A stretch of DNA of 64,000 bases from CAYRNY01 sp964425755 (GCA_964425755.1 CAYRNY010000016.1:81266-145265); one strand, 5' to 3'. Shown: positions 14,948 through 24,019, counted from the stretch's first letter. The notes: generated from the sequence alone by a model not told the origin. Numbers and translations: made by a program.

Positions 14948-16053
14948 TCGCAGCCCATAATCACCGGCGTCGCGTGCTAGTCGTCGTGTGCCTGCTCGCA
15001 GGGCTGATCGCGCTGTTGCCCGCCACTGCACGCGCCCAACCGGACCCACCCCTGCACCGGATCGAGGTCTTCCTGGAGCAGACGCCCGGCACCAACACCG
15101 CGCAGATTTATTTCATGGACCCCCTCACCGGCTTGAGCACAGTCGCGCGGGTGGAAAGCGGGCGCAACTTCGCCCTGTTGGGCGACTATGTGCTGTACGA
15201 AAAACTGCGCACCGGGGCCGTGATGCGCGTCAACCCAGACGGCACGCTGGAACCGCACAGCTTCATCCGCCGCGCGGTGGACACCGTCGCGCTGGACTGG
15301 GTGACATCGCCGGACGGGCAGGCGGTCGCGTGGACGACGGTCAACGCGGCGGGCGAGTCGGCGGCGTTTATCGCGTGGGCGGACGGAAGCGACCTGCGCC
15401 AACTGCCGCTGCTGCCTGAAATGGAAGGCCGCGCGCTCTACCCGCTGGCGCTGCTGGAAGGGCGCACGCTGTTTTTCTTCGACCTCGCGCACCCGGTCCG
15501 CGCGGATGAAACGGCAACCCCTTACGCACTGTATCACCATCTGGCAGAATACAGCGTCACGAGCGAGATGATCTTCCCGCTGCCGGGCGAGCCGAACTGC
15601 CCCTGCGGTGCCGCGCTGACCTCGGACGGGCGCATCCTGGCGCGGCTGGAAGCATCCGGCGGCAGGGGGCCGTTCGCGCTGCACGTGTGGGACCTGCCAT
15701 CCGGCGCGGATATCGTGATCCCGGCCCCGCAGATCGCGCTGCGGCAGGCGGGCGACCTGTTGCTGAACGCGAACGGCACGTTCGCCGTGTACAGCGCGGC
15801 GACAGGCGTAGACGTGGAAGCGGGGCTGCTGCCGGAGCAGTACGCGCTGGTGCTGGTCGACGTGGTCGGGCGGACGCAGCAGATCGTGCTGCCGGCAGGA
15901 CCGGAACGCTTTCGCCCGCTGGCCTTCATCGACAAGAACAGCGCCCTGCTGCTCACCAACGTGCAAACGGGCGGCACGTACAAACTCGCGTTGAACGATG
16001 GCACGCTCTTGCAGGTTTCGGACAGGCGCTATCTCGGCGCGATCACGCCCTAG
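14944..16053 (+). CDS. Secreted hypothetical protein, possible PD40/beta-propeller-like
   Basis: A 369-aa protein with a Sec signal peptide (hydrophobic core from about residue 12 to 26, cleavage after TARAQ near 33). The mature part has recurring motifs of the kind W.TSPDGQAVAW and LTSDGRILARLEA spaced through the protein, suggesting a TolB/WD40-like propeller, though no full set of blades can be counted by eye. The ATG overlaps the stop of the sirtuin gene. At its end it shares a CTAG with the convergent oxidoreductase: both stop codons are read from the same four bases. Function is unknown. Confidence 0.8.
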   Translation: MIAAHNHRRRVLVVVCLLAGLIALLPATARAQPDPPLHRIEVFLEQTPGTNTAQIYFMDPLTGLSTVARVESGRNFALLGDYVLYEKLRTGAVMRVNPDGTLEPHSFIRRAVDTVALDWVTSPDGQAVAWTTVNAAGESAAFIAWADGSDLRQLPLLPEMEGRALYPLALLEGRTLFFFDLAHPVRADETATPYALYHHLAEYSVTSEMIFPLPGEPNCPCGAALTSDGRILARLEASGGRGPFALHVWDLPSGADIVIPAPQIALRQAGDLLLNANGTFAVYSAATGVDVEAGLLPEQYALVLVDVVGRTQQIVLPAGPERFRPLAFIDKNSALLLTNVQTGGTYKLALNDGTLLQVSDRRYLGAITP

Positions 16054-17732
16054 CTGTGCCCGCCGGGGCCGCTGGCTTTTTCAGCACCGGCTTTACCGTC
16101 ACGCGCGGCAGCAGCGCGCGGCGGAATCTGGCTCATGGCGTATTCAGCCAGCGCCGCGATCGTCAGGCTGGGGTTGACGCCCGGATTGGCAGGCATGATC
16201 GATCCGTCGACCACGTACAGCCCCGGGTAACCGTGAACCTCGCAGTTCAGGCTGACCACGCCTTCGCTCGCATCGCGCCCGAACGGTACGCCGCCGAGGA
16301 TGTGCGCGGTAGTCGGCATGTTGAGCAAGCTCTCGTGCAGCGGGGCCTGCGCGAACCCATTGGTACGGCGGGCGAAGCGCCGCGCTACCGCGTGCCCGAC
16401 CGGCACTTCCGCCGTGACCGGGCGCTCCGGGTCCTGCTCGGTGACCAGGTCGCGCCGGAACGCGGTGAACAGGCTGCGGCCCGGCTTCAAACGCAGGCAC
16501 GTTTCAGTCGCCTGCATCACCAGCACGATCACGGTGCGGCGCGCCCAGCCCGGCCCGGCCAGCGCGCGCAAGAAGTCCAGCGGGTGGCGCAGGACCGCCC
16601 CGATTATCTTCAGCAGCCGCACCAGCACGCTTGATCCGCCCTCGATCATCGGCAGCGCCAGCAGCCGCACGAACGACGACCCGTCGGAATAGCGCACCGG
16701 CTCGATCTGCGTCACAGCGTCGGCGCGCGCGATCGACGCGATCGCGATTCCCTGCGAGTGATCGGGGTCACCGTCACGGCTGGTGATGCCCAGCAGCGCC
16801 TCGCTGTTGGTGCGCACGCACTCGCCCAGGCGCGGCGAGAGGTCCGGCAGGGTGCGCGTCACGTCGCGGTTGTGGAACAGCAGCCGCAGCGTGCCCAGCG
16901 TCCCCGCCGCCAGCACGACGTTACGCGCCCGCACGCGCTGCGCTCGCCCCCGGCTCCACGCCGTCACGCGCCGGTAGGTGATCGCGTAACGCGCACCGTC
17001 CGGCTGTCCGTCCGGCAGCGGGTGGATGTCACGCGCTGCCACCTCAGGCTGGATCACCGCGCCGTGTCGTTCGGCGAAGTAGAGGTAATTCTTCACCAGC
17101 GTGTTCTTCGCGTTGTAACGGCACCCGACCATACACCCGCCGCAGTGAATACACCCGGCGCGGGGCGGCCCGTCGCCGCCGAAGTACGGGTCGGGCACGG
17201 TTTCGCCGGGACGATCCTCGCCGAAGAATACGCCGACCTCGGTCGGGCGGAAGCTGTCGCCCTGTCCCAGTTCGTCGGCGATGGTGCGGATCACGTGGTC
17301 GGCGGGCCACAGGCGCGGGGTCGTGGTGACGCCCAGCATCCGCCGGGCTGTGGCGTAATGCGGTTCGAGCAACGTCTTCCAGTCCGCAAGACGGCGCCAG
17401 CCCGGGGCGTCGAACAGGTCGTCAGGCGGGGCCATCAGTACGTTGCCGTACACCAGGCTACCCCCGCCGACGCCGCTGCCGTGCAGGACCAGCAGCCCGT
17501 TGAAGGTGCTGAACTGCATGATCCCGAAGCAGCGCAGGGGCGGCAGCCAGAGGAATTTACGCAGGTTCCAGTTGGTGCGGGGGAAGTCCTGGTCGCGGTA
17601 ACGCCTGCCGCGTTCCAGCACCAGCACGCGGTAGCCCTTCTCGCTCAGGCGCAGCGCGGAGACACTGCCGCCGAAGCCGGAACCGATGATCACAAAATCG
17701 TAGGTTGTGTTGGCGTCTTTGTCTGCGGGCAT
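16050..17732 (-). CDS. GMC-family FAD oxidoreductase (cholesterol-oxidase-like)
   Basis: A 560-aa flavoprotein. The FAD-binding start is YDFVIIGSGFGGSVSALRLSEKGYRVLVLERG, with the GxGxxG at residues 17-22, followed by the HGSGVGGGSLVYGNV segment. A C-x2-C-x2-C-x3-C cluster (IHCGGCMVGC) lies near residue 195 and is a feature of the ChoD-like subfamily. The C-terminus has THAHILGG-type (TTAHILGGVPFG) and NPGVNPSLTIAALAEYA motifs of the GMC C-terminal domain. The family oxidises alcohols such as sterols; the actual substrate is unknown. No signal peptide is visible. It overlaps the convergent neighbour by 4 bp. Confidence 0.92.
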   Translation of the reverse strand: MPADKDANTTYDFVIIGSGFGGSVSALRLSEKGYRVLVLERGRRYRDQDFPRTNWNLRKFLWLPPLRCFGIMQFSTFNGLLVLHGSGVGGGSLVYGNVLMAPPDDLFDAPGWRRLADWKTLLEPHYATARRMLGVTTTPRLWPADHVIRTIADELGQGDSFRPTEVGVFFGEDRPGETVPDPYFGGDGPPRAGCIHCGGCMVGCRYNAKNTLVKNYLYFAERHGAVIQPEVAARDIHPLPDGQPDGARYAITYRRVTAWSRGRAQRVRARNVVLAAGTLGTLRLLFHNRDVTRTLPDLSPRLGECVRTNSEALLGITSRDGDPDHSQGIAIASIARADAVTQIEPVRYSDGSSFVRLLALPMIEGGSSVLVRLLKIIGAVLRHPLDFLRALAGPGWARRTVIVLVMQATETCLRLKPGRSLFTAFRRDLVTEQDPERPVTAEVPVGHAVARRFARRTNGFAQAPLHESLLNMPTTAHILGGVPFGRDASEGVVSLNCEVHGYPGLYVVDGSIMPANPGVNPSLTIAALAEYAMSQIPPRAAAARDGKAGAEKASGPGGHS

Positions 17733-17803
17733 GATCGTTGTCGTTGTCGGTTACCGGTCGTTGGTCATTGGCTGCCAGATCGGCGCGGTCGCGCCCGCGC
17801 TCA

Positions 17804-18628
17804 CTACGTCACGTTGACGATATACACCTTGCACCAGGCCAGCGCCGCCGCCAGGTCAGGGGCCGGATCGTCCGCGAAATGCTCCAGCACCGGCGCGAGC
17901 AGGTCAGTCGCCGCCGACCCCGGTCCCTGCGCGGCTAAGGCTTCCGCGCGCTGGTCCGGTGGCAGCGCGAGCAATTGGCGGCAGGCCGCCTCAAACAGCC
18001 GCACCATCCAGCGGTAGCCCCACAGCAGCACCCGCCCGCCCGGTGCCAGGTGCCGCAACGCGTGGTCGCGCAGGCGATTGATCGCGGGCAGGTGGGCCGC
18101 GTCGAGCGTGTCCCACGTATCAAGGAAGATCGTATCATACGTGGCCGTGACCGGCCCGGACAGGTACGCCATGATATCGCCCATCTGCACGTCCAGCGGG
18201 ACCGGCAGCGCCGCGTGCAGCGTCGGCGTGACGATATCGCGGATCACGTCGCCGTACTCGATCACGGTGAAGCGCTGCGCCGCCCCAACGCCCCCCGGCG
18301 CGGCATACTGCGGGTACACGCCCAGCCCCAGCCCGCCGATCAGGACATGCCCGAACGACGCTTCGCCGTTGTTGCACATCATGATGTGTTCCTGTGGCGT
18401 GTTGGACATCCACAGCACGCCGTCCGGATCGAACAGCAGCCGCGCGTCGAACGGCGCGGAGAGACGGTACGGGCGGTCGAAGATCATCGCTTCGTGCAGC
18501 ACGCGGCGCTCGACGCGGTAGCCGCTGGGGTGCTCGCCCGGCGGCACAAGCGCGATCGACACGCTGGACCATTCGTCATGCCACCGGGTATCGTCAAAAT
18601 CGGGATCGAAGCCGGTCCACAGGTTCAC
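17804..18628 (-). CDS. Spermidine-synthase-like / Rossmann methyltransferase-like protein
   Basis: A 274-aa protein. A GTG start at 18628 is chosen because an AAGGAG ribosome site lies 7-8 nt upstream; an in-frame ATG 111 bp further upstream lacks one. The central region GHVLIGGLGLGVYPQYA resembles the SAM or decarboxy-SAM binding loop of spermidine synthases, followed by FTVIEYGDVIRDIV and YDTIFLDTWDTLD, where the acidic residues of that fold sit. The catalytic aspartates of true polyamine synthases cannot be assigned confidently. Best described as a spermidine-synthase-fold protein of unknown function. Confidence 0.7.
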   Translation of the reverse strand: MNLWTGFDPDFDDTRWHDEWSSVSIALVPPGEHPSGYRVERRVLHEAMIFDRPYRLSAPFDARLLFDPDGVLWMSNTPQEHIMMCNNGEASFGHVLIGGLGLGVYPQYAAPGGVGAAQRFTVIEYGDVIRDIVTPTLHAALPVPLDVQMGDIMAYLSGPVTATYDTIFLDTWDTLDAAHLPAINRLRDHALRHLAPGGRVLLWGYRWMVRLFEAACRQLLALPPDQRAEALAAQGPGSAATDLLAPVLEHFADDPAPDLAAALAWCKVYIVNVT

Positions 18629-18891
18629 ACGCGCTCCTTGCTGTGATGCTTGGTTGTTGGCGGCAGGCACATCGCCCTTCCGGGCGCGAGCAGAGCGCCG
18701 CACTTCCGGCAGGCGCTGCCTCCAGTATAAGGGAAGCACGCCCCGGCAGCTAACAGCACTCCCGCCAGCGCCGAGCGCTCGATTTGCACCCGGCAGCCCG
18801 CTTTCGCTGCCCGGCAGCCTTATGCTATAGTTAAGGCGTTATCAGGGCAACGTTGCCCCAGCATCCGAACCAACACTTGAGGCGCAGCGCA

Positions 18892-19782
18892 GTGAGCGAC
18901 CAGCACGACACGCCAGATACAGAACAACCCGATTCGCTGCCGCAGCGGTTGCCCGGGCGCGACCGGGAATCGCAGGCACCGGGTGACAACCCGGGCGAAC
19001 ACACGGCATCCAGCAAAGCCGCGCCCGCACCAAAGCCCCTTGAACCGGGCGACACAGCGCCGCTTTCTCCGATCCGCCCGACCGTATCGGACGATGACGA
19101 CGCGCCCTTGCACGCCCCGCTGACGCCACAGCCACCGCCCCCCACGCCGTTGGAGCGCCAGCTCACCCCGCGCGAGAGGATGCAACGCGCCGAGGACGCA
19201 TTGATCAAACTGCGCGAAAAGATGGCGAACCTTGCGGCGGAGTTCGCGGCAGGCAAACTTAACCAGGCCCAGTTCGACGCGATTTACGCCCGCTACAGCG
19301 AGCAACGCGACATCACCGAGCGCCTGCTGGCACGCGACCCGGAAAGCAAAGCGTGGCGCTCGGTGGTACAGCCGGGACACACGCAGTTTCTCAAACAGCA
19401 TTACGCCGCGCGCCCGCTGTCTTACGCGATCTACGACCAGCGCACGTTTGAACGCATCACGATCACCGGGCACGTGCAACTGCGCCAGCCCCAGGTCGAA
19501 GCCGTGCTCAAGCGCCTGAACAGCGTGATCGAACGGCGGGGCGATCCCGGCCCGGCCCGGCGCGCGCTGGCCGATGGCAAAACCGTGATGTTCGTCCCCG
19601 GTGAGTTCGCCACAGCGGTGGTGATCTTCTCGCTGGAACCCGCCAAGGCGCAGTCCAAGCTGGTCGTCGACATGCACCGCGACTTCGAGCGCGCCAATCA
19701 CCGCGCGCTTTCCCGCCGCGACTACCAGGTCGCGCGGATGGTGTTCCCACACCGGGCCTTGTTCGAAACCGGGCCGCTGTAA
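18892..19782 (+). CDS. Hypothetical protein with disordered Pro-rich N-terminus
   Basis: A 296-aa protein starting at a GTG (18892) preceded by GAGGCG; an in-frame ATG at 18853 is an alternative. Roughly the first 85 residues are low-complexity and rich in Pro, Asp and Ser. Residues of about 85-145 form a charged helical stretch (LTPRERMQRAEDALIKL) likely to be a coiled coil, followed by a folded domain with WRSVVQPGHTQFLKQHY and FVPGEFATAVVIF. The last part, SKLVVDMHRDFERANHRAL, is well ordered. No family was recognised. It is cytoplasmic by the absence of a signal peptide or membrane segment. Confidence 0.7.
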   Translation: MSDQHDTPDTEQPDSLPQRLPGRDRESQAPGDNPGEHTASSKAAPAPKPLEPGDTAPLSPIRPTVSDDDDAPLHAPLTPQPPPPTPLERQLTPRERMQRAEDALIKLREKMANLAAEFAAGKLNQAQFDAIYARYSEQRDITERLLARDPESKAWRSVVQPGHTQFLKQHYAARPLSYAIYDQRTFERITITGHVQLRQPQVEAVLKRLNSVIERRGDPGPARRALADGKTVMFVPGEFATAVVIFSLEPAKAQSKLVVDMHRDFERANHRALSRRDYQVARMVFPHRALFETGPL

Positions 19783-19814
19783 GCCCGGTAGCGGGCGCGC
19801 ACGCGAAGATAACC

Positions 19815-19877
19815 GGGGGAGCGCCGCGCGCGCTCCCTACACGTTACGCTACCGGGGCTGGTTTCGGCAACCAGCCC
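19815..19877 (+). terminator. Two consecutive hairpins between 19782 and 19903
   Basis: First hairpin GGGAGCG/CGCTCCC (about 19818-19837), then a perfect 9-bp stem GGGCTGGTT (19855-19863) with AACCAGCCC (19869-19877) and loop TCGGC. No T tract, but both would stop or attenuate read-through into the LysM gene. A TATAAA at about 19880 follows. Confidence 0.45.
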
Positions 19878-19902
19878 GCTATAAATACGAAAGGTAACCA
19901 CC

Positions 19903-21543
19903 ATGCGCCAAGTGCTGACGGCATGCCTGCTGATCGCGCTGCTGCTGCCAGGGACGCTCGCACCGGCTGCCGCGCAAGATGACGGGCGCTGGCTCACGCA
20001 CGTGGTCCAGCCGGAGGAAAACCTGTTCCGCATCGCGCTGCGCTATAACCTGACCGTCGAGGCCGTGATGGCGGCCAACGGCCTGCCGGACCCCGATCAC
20101 GTCATGGTCGGGCAGGCGTTGCTGATCCCGCTGGGCGACAGCGCCGCGCCCACACCGTCCGCGCCGGTCCGCACGACGGTGCTCGGCGGCTCGGTGATGC
20201 ATACCATCGCGGCGGGCGAAACAGCGGCCCACATCGCGGCGCAGTACGGCGTGACACTCGATGCGCTGCTGGCGGCGAACGGGTTGAGCGGCGAGAGCAC
20301 GCTCCGCGCCGGGCAGACGCTCGTCATCCCGCTGCGGGCCTCCGACGATCTCGGCCTGATCGGGGTGGCCCCGGTCACCGCCCCGGCCCAGCACGATCCG
20401 GGCGCGGCAAGCGGCTTCACGCAGCCGGACCTGGGCTTGATCGGCGTGGAGAGCATCCCCGTGCCGGTAGCCCCGCGCGATGAGGCTCCCGCGCAAACAG
20501 CACAGGAACCGGAAACCTCGCTCATACAGGTCCGGCCCGGCCCTGTCGCCCCCACGACGGATTCCGCATATGCGCCCGGCCCTGCCCCGGCATGCGAGGA
20601 GGGCTGCGACACCGATCGGGAGATGTTCAGGGCAGCCATGCGCGCCGCCGCCGCCGAGGTGACCGGCGCTAATGACGATCCCGCGCCGCAGCGCGTGGAC
20701 GATCTCGGCATCCTGGCGGTGGACGCTGCCGCCGCCGCGCCCAATACCACCGGCGGCGATCCCGCCGTTGCGCCCGCGCGGGAGCCGGACCTGGGGATCA
20801 TCACGCCGGAGATCGCGCGGCTGCTGGGCGCGGGCGTGATCGCGCTCAATAACGACAACCTGCGCCGCATATACCTGCGCGGGCTGGCCCAGGGCAACAA
20901 CCCGCACGCTTTCAGCATGATCGGCGACTGCAACAGCGAGCCGCCGTTCTTCCTGACGAAGTTCGACCGGGGCGAGTACGATCTCGGCCCGTTCGCGCAC
21001 CTGCAGCCGGTGATCGATCACTTCGCCGGGTCGTTCGACCGCAACAGCGCCACCGTGTGGACCGGGAATCACGTCTGGGCGTTGTTCGATGCGACGTGGT
21101 CCAACCCTGCCCAGTGCCGGGCCGGTGAAACCCCGCTGGAATGCGAGTTCCGCATCCAGAAGCCAAGCATCGTGCTGATCCGGCTGGGGACCAACGAGGC
21201 CAACAGCCCGCAGATGTTCGAGGAGCACCTGCGGCGCGTGATCGAATTCGCGCTGGAACGCGGCACGATCCCTGTGCTGGGCACCAAGGCGGACCGCCTG
21301 GAAGGTGACGATTCGATCAACGCGATCATCCGGCGGCTGGCCGATGAATACACGGTCCCGCTGTGGGATTTCAGCAAGGCCGCCGACCAGGTCCCCGCGC
21401 GCGGGCTGCTACCGGACAGCTTCCACATGACGTATTTCCCGCCGGACTATAGCCAGCCGCTGGCGCTGCAATCCGGGCACGGGATGCAAAACCTCACCGC
21501 GCTGCTGGCGCTGGACGCGGTCTGGCGCGCGGTGGCGCGTTAG
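19903..21543 (+). CDS. Secreted LysM / SGNH-hydrolase-like protein
   Basis: A 546-aa exported protein with a signal peptide (hydrophobic core 6-20, cleavage near APAAAQ). Two LysM repeats follow (about residues 27-74 and 105-150), which bind peptidoglycan glycan strands. A Pro/Ala-rich linker carries four related DLGLIGV/DLGILAV/DLGIITP motifs. From about 335 onward an SGNH (GDSL-like) hydrolase fold is seen: block I FSMIGDCNSEP has Cys343 where Ser is normal, block III is IRLGTNEAN, and block V has DSFHMT. The Cys may be a family variant with altered catalysis or no activity. The protein would act at the cell envelope. Confidence 0.82.
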   Translation: MRQVLTACLLIALLLPGTLAPAAAQDDGRWLTHVVQPEENLFRIALRYNLTVEAVMAANGLPDPDHVMVGQALLIPLGDSAAPTPSAPVRTTVLGGSVMHTIAAGETAAHIAAQYGVTLDALLAANGLSGESTLRAGQTLVIPLRASDDLGLIGVAPVTAPAQHDPGAASGFTQPDLGLIGVESIPVPVAPRDEAPAQTAQEPETSLIQVRPGPVAPTTDSAYAPGPAPACEEGCDTDREMFRAAMRAAAAEVTGANDDPAPQRVDDLGILAVDAAAAAPNTTGGDPAVAPAREPDLGIITPEIARLLGAGVIALNNDNLRRIYLRGLAQGNNPHAFSMIGDCNSEPPFFLTKFDRGEYDLGPFAHLQPVIDHFAGSFDRNSATVWTGNHVWALFDATWSNPAQCRAGETPLECEFRIQKPSIVLIRLGTNEANSPQMFEEHLRRVIEFALERGTIPVLGTKADRLEGDDSINAIIRRLADEYTVPLWDFSKAADQVPARGLLPDSFHMTYFPPDYSQPLALQSGHGMQNLTALLALDAVWRAVAR

Positions 21544-21582
21544 GCGGCGGCGACAGGCGATCTTCCGCCATTCAGGAACATG

Positions 21583-21619
21583 CGCGGGGCCGTAAGACGA
21601 AATGTCAAGCGGCCCCGCG
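21583..21619. terminator. Bidirectional hairpin between convergent genes
   Basis: A perfect 10-bp inverted repeat CGCGGGGCCG (21583-21592) with CGGCCCCGCG (21610-21619) between two convergent stops. No T tract. Confidence 0.5.
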
Positions 21620-21643
21620 TGGTGTGTGCCTGCTGGGCGCGGT

Positions 21644-22843
21644 CTACAAGCCACGTGAGGATTGGGCTGCCGGGGCAAATACCCCCGCGCGGCGGTCCTC
21701 AAAGCGCTGCGTGAGCACGTAGAACCCGATCAATACCACCGTCTCCGAGGTGACGAACAACGCCATCACGCCGGGGCTGACGCGCTCCAGCAGCACGCCC
21801 ATGATCCAGGGCATCACCGCCGCGCCCACGCTCGCCAATGCCGTGATCACGCTGGTGGCCTTGCCCGGCGCGCTCTTGAACGTCATCGTCACGATCGCGA
21901 TCACGGTCGGGAACGGCGGGCCGGAGAACAGGCCGATCACCAGCACGGCGATCACCGTCAGCGCGAGATTGCCGGTTCCCAGCGCGAGCACGATCCCGCC
22001 CGCGAGCATGCCCCACAGCGACGCGCGCAGCACGTGGTACGGCGTGAACCGCCCGCCATAGGCCGCACCCAGCACGCGCCCCACCGTCAGCGCAGCCCAA
22101 TAGGCCGACGTGACCAGCGCCCCGATCTCCTCACCGGCAGGCGTCGAGCGCGCCACATACGCCGTGATCCAGGCCCCAAGCCCGGCTTCCACACCGACGT
22201 ACAGCAGCAGGATCGCGCCGAGCAACCACAGCAGCGGATGGCGGTAACGGAAACTGGCGGTGAGCGCCCCGTTCTCCGACTCCGCCGGCGCGAGCGGGCC
22301 AGGAGCCAGCCGCAGCACCAGCGGCACCGGCAGCAGCACGACCGCGATCCCAACCCAAAACGCCGGGATCGCTGTGCCCGCCTGGTCCAGCGCCAGCCCC
22401 GCCACCGCCGGGCCGACGATCGAGCCGGCACCGAAGAACACGTGTAACAGGTTGAGCACCGGCACGCTGCGGTGTGCAAAGCGCTGTGCGATCAACAGGT
22501 TGGTGCTGACATCCAGCGCCCCGAACCCGATCCCGAAAACGCTCGACGCGAGCGCAGCAAGCCACAGCGAGCGGCTGAGCGCCATCACCAGCGTGCCCAG
22601 CGCCCCCATCACGATGCCCACCAGCATCACGGGCCGCTGGCCGAGCCGGTCGTTCAGCGGCCCCGCGACGATCTGCGCGACCAGCGTGCCGAGATAGCTC
22701 GTCGTGACCAGCACCCCAATCGACGCGAGACCGGTGCCGGTGCGGTCGGCCAGCGTCGGCAGCGCCGGGCCGAGGATCGCCGCCAGCATCCCGATCGCGA
22801 TGAAGATCAGGAAGGCGACGGCCAACGTCATACGTTGGTTCAT
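21644..22843 (-). CDS. MFS transporter (FHS-type sugar permease-like)
   Basis: A 399-aa 12-span membrane protein. The loop 2-3 motif GPLNDRLGQRPVML is a good MFS signature, and NLLHVFFGAGSIVGP is typical of FHS/fucose-type or related sugar transporters. It overlaps the stop of the LacI regulator upstream by ATGA (22840-22843), so the two form one operon. That pairing suggests uptake of a sugar or glycoside sensed by the LacI protein. The substrate cannot be named. The C-terminus ends about 100 bp from a convergent gene. Confidence 0.88.
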   Translation of the reverse strand: MNQRMTLAVAFLIFIAIGMLAAILGPALPTLADRTGTGLASIGVLVTTSYLGTLVAQIVAGPLNDRLGQRPVMLVGIVMGALGTLVMALSRSLWLAALASSVFGIGFGALDVSTNLLIAQRFAHRSVPVLNLLHVFFGAGSIVGPAVAGLALDQAGTAIPAFWVGIAVVLLPVPLVLRLAPGPLAPAESENGALTASFRYRHPLLWLLGAILLLYVGVEAGLGAWITAYVARSTPAGEEIGALVTSAYWAALTVGRVLGAAYGGRFTPYHVLRASLWGMLAGGIVLALGTGNLALTVIAVLVIGLFSGPPFPTVIAIVTMTFKSAPGKATSVITALASVGAAVMPWIMGVLLERVSPGVMALFVTSETVVLIGFYVLTQRFEDRRAGVFAPAAQSSRGL

Positions 22844-23892
22844 GGATAAGGCGACTCCCGTTCGAGTGGGCGCACGGACTCACGCTCGACCAGCTCGACG
22901 GGCAGCAGCACATGCTCGCTCGCGACCGGCTTACCGGCGATCAGGTCGATCAACAGGCGGGCGGCGGTATGTCCCTTCTCGATCGTCGGCTGGCTTACCG
23001 TCGTCAGTGGTGGCGTGGTGATCCGGCTGAAGGTTATGTCATCATAGCCGACCAATGATACATCAAGTGGAATCCGCACGCCAAGCTCGCGCGCCGCCCG
23101 CAGCACACCCAACAGCAACAGGTCCGCCATCGCCACGATCGCGGTGGGGCGTTCGGGCTGCCGCCAGAGCGTCTTGAACACGCGGTACCCTTCCCCCGGC
23201 TGGACCTTACACTCGATCAGGCGAACGCAGTCGCCGTCGATGGTCAGCCCATGATCGTCCAGCGCGCGCAGGTACCCCGTGACGCGCCGCCGCAGCAGGC
23301 CGGTGTATTGCTCGTAATTGCCGTGATGCTCCGACTGGATCGCGATGATCGCGATCTGGCGGTGCCCGCGCGTCAGGACGTGCGCCATCGCCAGGTAAGC
23401 GCCGCGCTCGTCGTCCAGGTTCACGCACGGGATGCCGGGGATCGGCTCGCTGTCAACCATCACGAACGGAATCCCGCGCTGGCGCAAGACTTTCACCGTC
23501 TGGCGGAACGGCTCCAGCCCCAGCGTGATGAACCCGTCCACAGCGGCGCGACCGATCGCGCGGCGCAGATTCCCCTTCAGCGGCGGCACGAGCATCAACG
23601 ACAGCCCCGCCTCGTTGCACACGTCGCCGATGCCCTCGACAAACTCGAAATTGTGCGGGTTGCTCGCCACCACCGGGATCGCCTGCGGCAGCAGCAAGCC
23701 AATACAGCCGGTGCGGCGCGTCTTCAGGTTGCTGGCAAGCGGGTCGGGCGTGTAGCCGAGTTCTTCGGCCACCTTGAGGACGTGATTCAACGTCGCTTCG
23801 GATAGCCGTTCCGGGTTGTTGAACGCGAACGACACAGAGGTTTTCGACACTCCGGCCCGCTTGGCGATATCATCAATCGTTACTCGGCGCAT
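22840..23892 (-). CDS. LacI-family transcriptional regulator
   Basis: A 350-aa repressor. The N-terminal helix-turn-helix reads TIDDIAKRAGVSKTSVSFAFN, followed by the hinge NPERLSEATLNHVLKVAEELGY with LASNLKTRRTGCIGLL, and a periplasmic-binding-protein-type sensor domain. The C-terminal TVSQPTIEKGHTAARLLIDLI segment is the normal end of the family. It overlaps the MFS gene, so it likely controls that transporter. A near-palindrome CTAAACCGATTTAG with a -10 box lies just upstream (23941-23966), consistent with autoregulation. The ligand is unknown. Confidence 0.94.
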   Translation of the reverse strand: MRRVTIDDIAKRAGVSKTSVSFAFNNPERLSEATLNHVLKVAEELGYTPDPLASNLKTRRTGCIGLLLPQAIPVVASNPHNFEFVEGIGDVCNEAGLSLMLVPPLKGNLRRAIGRAAVDGFITLGLEPFRQTVKVLRQRGIPFVMVDSEPIPGIPCVNLDDERGAYLAMAHVLTRGHRQIAIIAIQSEHHGNYEQYTGLLRRRVTGYLRALDDHGLTIDGDCVRLIECKVQPGEGYRVFKTLWRQPERPTAIVAMADLLLLGVLRAARELGVRIPLDVSLVGYDDITFSRITTPPLTTVSQPTIEKGHTAARLLIDLIAGKPVASEHVLLPVELVERESVRPLERESPYP

Positions 23893-23940
23893 GGGATTAA
23901 CTTGTCCAGGGGTCTAGGTAGCGGTTTCAGGCGCGACTTG

Positions 23941-23966
23941 CTAAACCGATTTAGACGGCTATTATA
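23941..23966 (-). promoter_or_regulatory. LacI-type operator overlapping a -10 region
   Basis: CTAAACCGATTTAG (23941-23954) is a 14-bp near-palindrome with a central CG, the pattern bound by LacI-family repressors. TATAAT lies at 23961-23966 on the minus strand, so the operator covers the predicted transcription start of the lacI-MFS operon. No good -35 is seen. Confidence 0.6.
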
Positions 23967-24019
23967 ACATCCAACGATCATTTGTTGTATAACAGCGATT
24001 CACACCACAAGGAAAAACC

